Shown here: piece by piece, positions 39,522 to 42,891 of the stretch
Position numbering within the stretch: the stretch's first letter is position 1
Layout of the letters: every line of letters begins with the position of its first letter
NCBI GenBank assembly: GCA_005240145.1
Contig: SBAS01000057.1
Span: 1 to 42,891, forward strand
Source: Nitrosomonadales bacterium
GTDB lineage: Bacteria > Pseudomonadota > Gammaproteobacteria > Burkholderiales > SG8-39
Length of the DNA: 42,891 nt
Direction of reading: 5' to 3'
Program-made: the position numbers and the translations under genes
Notes under the pieces: model-generated
Database searches by the model: none
The model's input: the letters and a program-made list of their open reading frames with translations, nothing else
What the model was told of the DNA's origin: nothing

Positions 39522-40369
39522 GTGGATTTCCTTCCTGACGGAATCGGTTTGCCGCTATCACGCCATTTCACCGCCTCGTGAAAGCCATGCTTCGCCGCGT
39601 ACTCCCTGAACCAGACCCCCTCCGGCGTATGGCGAGTGATGCCGTCGAACAGCGTCGCCATCATCTGCGTGCTGGCAAGGCCCATGTTGTCGTAGGCCTG
39701 GTTGATCATGAGCTTCTGCATCATCAACTGGTTCTTCGGTACGCCCGCCATGCGCCTTGCAAGCGCATCCACCGTCCTGTCGAGATCCTTCGCGGGCACG
39801 GCCTGATACACGAGGCCCATTTTCTCGGCGGCCTTGCCATCCACCGTGTCGCCCGTCAGGAGCATCCGCTTCGCCCTCTCCGCGCCCAGGCGATACACCC
39901 ACATCGCCGTGGTCGGGCAACCCCAGACGCGCGCCGGCATATAGCCGATCTTCGCGTCCTCGGCCATGATCACGATGTCCGCACATAGCGCGATATCACT
40001 GCCGCCGGCCACCGCGTAGCCGTGCACCTTGCAGATCACCGGCTTGTAGCTGCGCCAGAGGGCGAAGAAATCGTCGGTATTTCTCTTCATGCCGCGATAG
40101 TCCCGCATCGGATCCCAGGGCATGGCCTGGGTCCAGCGATTGGTGCGATCGCCCTCGGCAAACTTTTTCAGGTCGTAGCCGGCGCAAAAAGCCTTGCCCG
40201 CACCCGCCAACACGATCACGTGGACGCGGTCGTCCTCGTTGGCTTCTTCCACTGCGCGCCGGATCTCGCCTGGCATCTTGTCGTCGATCGCGTTCAGCCG
40301 AGCCGGCCGGTTGAGCGTGACGCGGGCGATGCGGCCCGCGACCGCGTATTTGAGTGTCGTGTATCGCAT
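39518..40369 (-). CDS. Enoyl-CoA hydratase family protein (crotonase 3)
   Basis: The 283-residue protein has [20 protein letters not shown], oxyanion segments [18 protein letters not shown] and [20 protein letters not shown], and an unusually large insertion around [55 protein letters not shown] follows. ATG 40369 is preceded by GGGAGG; the longer frame upstream (to 40663) is antisense to the isomerase gene. It is divergent from that gene with 30 bases between starts. Confidence 0.88.
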   Translation of the reverse strand: MRYTTLKYAVAGRIARVTLNRPARLNAIDDKMPGEIRRAVEEANEDDRVHVIVLAGAGKAFCAGYDLKKFAEGDRTNRWTQAMPWDPMRDYRGMKRNTDDFFALWRSYKPVICKVHGYAVAGGSDIALCADIVIMAEDAKIGYMPARVWGCPTTAMWVYRLGAERAKRMLLTGDTVDGKAAEKMGLVYQAVPAKDLDRTVDALARRMAGVPKNQLMMQKLMINQAYDNMGLASTQMMATLFDGITRHTPEGVWFREYAAKHGFHEAVKWRDSGKPIPSGRKST

Positions 40370-40399
40370 GGAACCTCCCTGCGGATAGGATAGCAATCC

Positions 40400-41029
40400 A
40401 TGCGCAAAGCCATGTGGTATTTCGATTTCGTTTCCCCCTTCGCCTATATCGGCCTGCATCGCCTGAAGGAACTGCCTGCCGACCTCGTGCTCGAGTACCG
40501 CCCGGTGCTGTTTGCGGGCCTGCTCAATCACTGGGGGCAGAAGGGTCCGGCCGAGCTCCCGACCAAGCGCCGCCACACCTATCGCTGGAGCCACTGGTGG
40601 GCGCACAGCCTCGGCATCCCGTTGCGTTATCCGGCCGCGCATCCCTTCAATCCGCTGCATCACCTGCGCCTCGCCATCGCCTGCGGCTCAAAGCCCGAAG
40701 CCGTGCGCAAAATCTTTGATGCGATCTGGAACACCGGCGAGGACGCGTCGGATCAGGGAAAGTTCGCGGCTTTGTGCGCAGAGTTGGGGGTAACGGCCGA
40801 CGCGCTCGCCGCCCCGCAGGTCAAGGATGCCCTGAAAAAGAACACCGAGGCCGCGGCCCGAGCCGGCGTTTTCGGTGTGCCGACCATCGAAGTGAATGGG
40901 GAACTCTTCTGGGGCGCCGACTCGATGGAATTCCTGCGCGCGTTCCTCGCCGATCCAGCTGCGGTGCACAACCCCGAGATGCGCCGCCTCGACGCGCTGC
41001 CGGTGGGCGCGGCGCGGAAAACCGGATAG
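40400..41029 (+). CDS. 2-hydroxychromene-2-carboxylate isomerase family (DsbA fold)
   Basis: The 209-residue protein resembles kappa-class glutathione transferases: [18 protein letters not shown] with serine in the active loop instead of a Cxx[19 protein letters not shown], and the cis-proline segment [22 protein letters not shown]. The family isomerises aromatic ring-cleavage intermediates with glutathione, but many members have unknown substrates. No aromatic-degradation genes are adjacent, so the naphthalene-type role should not be assumed. Confidence 0.88.
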   Translation: MRKAMWYFDFVSPFAYIGLHRLKELPADLVLEYRPVLFAGLLNHWGQKGPAELPTKRRHTYRWSHWWAHSLGIPLRYPAAHPFNPLHHLRLAIACGSKPEAVRKIFDAIWNTGEDASDQGKFAALCAELGVTADALAAPQVKDALKKNTEAAARAGVFGVPTIEVNGELFWGADSMEFLRAFLADPAAVHNPEMRRLDALPVGAARKTG

Positions 41030-41081
41030 GGGGTCGAGTTGCCTTATCTGCACCTCCTCACGTACTAAGCGAAAATCAGCC

Positions 41082-42137
41082 TTACTCCGCGTTCCGCTCC
41101 ACGCTGTACACGCCCACCGGCTGGGTCTTGCCGCGCAGCACGATGTCGCCGATCAATTCGAGCCGATACGGCGCGCCGACGAGCCGATCCTTCACGGCGT
41201 CGGTGACAAGCAGGGCTTTGCCGTGCTCGTTGCAGAGCGCTTGCACGCGCGCCGCGGTGTTGAGCACGTCGCTGTGGTACACGATGGCGCGTTTCAGCAC
41301 GCCCACTTCGACGACGGTGACGCGCCCCAGATTGACGCCTGCCTTGAATTCCGGCGACAGCCCGTACGCCGTCTCGTAATGCGCGCGCCGGGCCGCGAGC
41401 CGTTCGGCGAACTGAAAATAGGCCCTCAGGCAGTTGGCGTCCGCCGCCGCGAGTCCCACCGGCCAGGACAGCACCGCCTCATCGCCCACGTACTGGTACA
41501 CCTCGGCGCGGGTCGTCAGCAGCACCGCGGTCAGGTCCCGAAAGCAGTCCTGGATGAGGCGACTGTAGAGGCGATGCCCCAGCCGCTCCGCGATCGCGGT
41601 CGAGGACTTCAGGTCGAGGAACATGAACGCGCGCTCCTCCACCACCGGCTTGCGGTAGCGCCCGACGAGCAGGTTGGTGAAATCGACGTAACCGATCTTG
41701 GCGCGCAGGGTGTGAAATACCGACAGCGCGAAATTGCCGATCAGCGCGCCGAGCATCAGGAACTGCACCGTGGCGCTGAAGACATACCGGGAATAGCCGA
41801 CTTTCGCCGGGTCGATGTTGCCCCTCGCCACGTCAAGGTAGTAGTTGGCGTACGAGATCGCGGCCAAGGCGAGGCCGCAGACGATGAAGAGGTAAAGCGT
41901 GCGCAGCAGGATGATCCTGCTCAGGGCGTTGTCGTAAAAGCGCAGCGACTCCAAGCGAAGTTCGACGGCGGTGTAAACGATCCCGACGCACAGGCCGAGT
42001 ATCGCGCCGTTGACGAAAATCCTGCTGGCGGGGATCCGTACCGGCAGGTCGATGAAGGCCATACTGCCAATGTCGTGGTAGCGCACCCCGAGAATGAAGG
42101 TGAACAGCCCGATCCAGAACAGCACGTTGGCGAGCAA
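41082..42137 (-). CDS. Membrane-anchored class III adenylate/guanylate cyclase
   Basis: From TTG 42137 the protein is 351 residues. Four membrane segments (about 2-18, 41-60, 78-100, 125-150) precede a cyclase homology domain: AFMFLDLKSSTAIAERLG with the first metal-binding aspartate, YQYVGDEAVLSWP with the second, GVNLGRVTVVEVG, and SDVLNTAARVQALCNEHG. It should make a cyclic nucleotide in response to membrane or regulatory input. The start is uncertain: the sequence just upstream (VNPEVRLASFSARR) looks coding and no ATG or GTG is available, so the true N-terminus may be a little longer. Confidence 0.87.
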   Translation of the reverse strand: MLANVLFWIGLFTFILGVRYHDIGSMAFIDLPVRIPASRIFVNGAILGLCVGIVYTAVELRLESLRFYDNALSRIILLRTLYLFIVCGLALAAISYANYYLDVARGNIDPAKVGYSRYVFSATVQFLMLGALIGNFALSVFHTLRAKIGYVDFTNLLVGRYRKPVVEERAFMFLDLKSSTAIAERLGHRLYSRLIQDCFRDLTAVLLTTRAEVYQYVGDEAVLSWPVGLAAADANCLRAYFQFAERLAARRAHYETAYGLSPEFKAGVNLGRVTVVEVGVLKRAIVYHSDVLNTAARVQALCNEHGKALLVTDAVKDRLVGAPYRLELIGDIVLRGKTQPVGVYSVERNAE

Positions 42138-42180
42138 TCGCCTGGCGCTGAACGACGCCAGGCGAACTTCGGGATTGACT

Positions 42181-42360
42181 TCAGCCCCCCATGTCGTAGA
42201 AGAACTCCTCGCGCACGATTTTCCCGCCGCGGATGGTATAGAGGCCGACTTCGTTCATCTTCATGCGCTTACCCGAGGGCCTGTTGGTCACGTCGTACTG
42301 GAAGCCGACGACAAACCGGTCGCCGTGAGGCCAGGGGCCCGTGACCGAATGAGCGGCGGC
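42181..42360 (-). pseudogene. SnoaL/NTF2-like protein, C-terminal remnant
   Basis: The last 60 codons of a SnoaL-like α+β cone protein are present: GPWPHGDRFVVGFQYDVTNR, KRMKMNEVGLYTIRGGKIVREEFFYDMGG. The front 70-80 residues of the fold are missing; the frame upstream of 42360 is antisense to the kinase gene and low in family character (Arg-rich). It lies between the kinase stop (42374) and the cyclase gene. Probably a deletion remnant. Confidence 0.7.
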
Positions 42361-42373
42361 CCCCCGGTTCCGA

Positions 42374-42891
42374 TCATGCCGCGCCTGCGAGCGGCGCCGC
42401 GGCGCGCGGTAGCCACAGCGTGACCGCGGTGCCATGCCCGGGCTCGCTTTGCAGCTCGGTGTGCCCCCCCTGCAGCTCGACGATCTCCTTGACGATGGCG
42501 AGGCCGAGGCCGGAGCAGGGAACGTTGCCCGAGGGGTCGGCGCGGTAGAAGCGCTCGCAGGCGCGCTGCAGTTGCGCCTGCGTCATTCCGATGCCGCCAT
42601 CGGTCACGCGGATGCCGATGCAGTCCGCGGGACCGCCTTCGGTTGCCGGTTCCACGGTAATCGTCGAACCGGGAGGCGAGTACTTGCAGGCGTTCGAGAG
42701 CACGTTCAGCAGCGCCTGGCGCGTCTTGTCGGGATCCACGTTGACGAACCAGTCCGCCGGCGGCGGACTCATGCGCAGCGAACGGGCGCCGGCGCCGGCG
42801 GGCTCGGCGTTCACCACCTCCTGGACCAATGAGGCAAGCGGCTGCGCCGAGACCCGGAAATCCTTGCCCTGGCGCGCCTCGATGCGGGCGA
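42374..42891 (-). CDS. Sensor histidine kinase, C-terminal part (N-terminus outside window)
   Basis: About 172 codons are visible and the gene continues past the right edge. The segment ARIEARQGKDFRVSAQPLASLVQEVV is the end of a dimerisation helix. The ATPase domain has N-box NVLSNACKYSPPGS, G1 VTDGGIGMT, F-box RFYRADPSGNVPCSG and G2 GLGLAIVKEIVELQGG, all intact. The phosphorylated histidine and sensor region lie outside the window, so the signal cannot be inferred. Confidence 0.9.
   Translation of the reverse strand, partial: ARIEARQGKDFRVSAQPLASLVQEVVNAEPAGAGARSLRMSPPPADWFVNVDPDKTRQALLNVLSNACKYSPPGSTITVEPATEGGPADCIGIRVTDGGIGMTQAQLQRACERFYRADPSGNVPCSGLGLAIVKEIVELQGGHTELQSEPGHGTAVTLWLPRAAAPLAGAA

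Overview
The window is GC-rich, densely packed chromosomal DNA that reads as a betaproteobacterium (Burkholderiales-like, possibly an environmental lineage). This rests on gene orders and families I recognise: zapA–6S RNA–EVE–hemE–priA, argS–SPOR protein–dsbA, class I phaC, and a LiuR-controlled leucine/isovalerate (liu) operon. No tRNA, rRNA, CRISPR, IS element or prophage gene is visible.

Layout. (1) Positions 1–10055 on the minus strand form one nearly gapless run. It opens with a cobalamin riboswitch, then btuB, cobyric acid synthase (cobQ/cbiP), a BtuM-type B12 membrane protein, a BtuF C-terminal remnant and a DUF71 PP-loop ATPase. It continues into lipopolysaccharide core genes (WaaQ-like, WaaG-like), msbA and a partial family 4 glycosyltransferase. 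(2) 10195–17694, plus strand, is housekeeping: a TIGR02449-like coiled-coil protein, zapA, 6S RNA, an EVE-domain protein, hemE, priA, argS, a SPOR protein and dsbA. The hemE–priA gap holds a cluster of DnaA-box matches. (3) 17732–21174 has a truncated SDR remnant, two substrate-binding-protein-like genes without signal peptides and with non-ATG starts, and a flavin monooxygenase with an NTF2-like N-terminal part. (4) 21191–24016, minus strand, has PHA synthase and an MBL-fold hydrolase. (5) 24046–37215 is liuR, its palindromic operator and the liu operon: isovaleryl-CoA dehydrogenase, β-carbonic anhydrase, a 38-residue ORF, thiolase, a hotdog thioesterase, a second acyl-CoA dehydrogenase, both methylcrotonyl-CoA carboxylase subunits, methylglutaconyl-CoA hydratase, a secreted α/β hydrolase, an RraA-like protein, HMG-CoA lyase and a DUF1289 protein. 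(6) 37138–42891 has three crotonases, an SDR, a DsbA-fold isomerase, a membrane class III cyclase, a SnoaL-like remnant and the end of a sensor kinase.

How the parts work together. The liu genes turn isovaleryl-CoA into acetyl-CoA and acetoacetate; carbonic anhydrase can feed bicarbonate to the carboxylase, and thiolase and PhaC link the products to acetyl-CoA and polyhydroxyalkanoate. The B12 locus looks like uptake and salvage: outer-membrane BtuB, inner-membrane BtuM, amidation by CobQ and a DUF71 enzyme, with no BtuC/BtuD in view. Four genes survive only as pieces at tight operon positions (BtuF, SDR, OsmC, SnoaL-like), which points to repeated in-place deletions in this lineage or to assembly problems.

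Most interesting: the BtuM/DUF71 cobalamin locus (with a cysteine exactly at BtuM position 80) whose riboswitch leads into LPS/lipid A export genes, and the DnaA-box cluster between hemE and priA.
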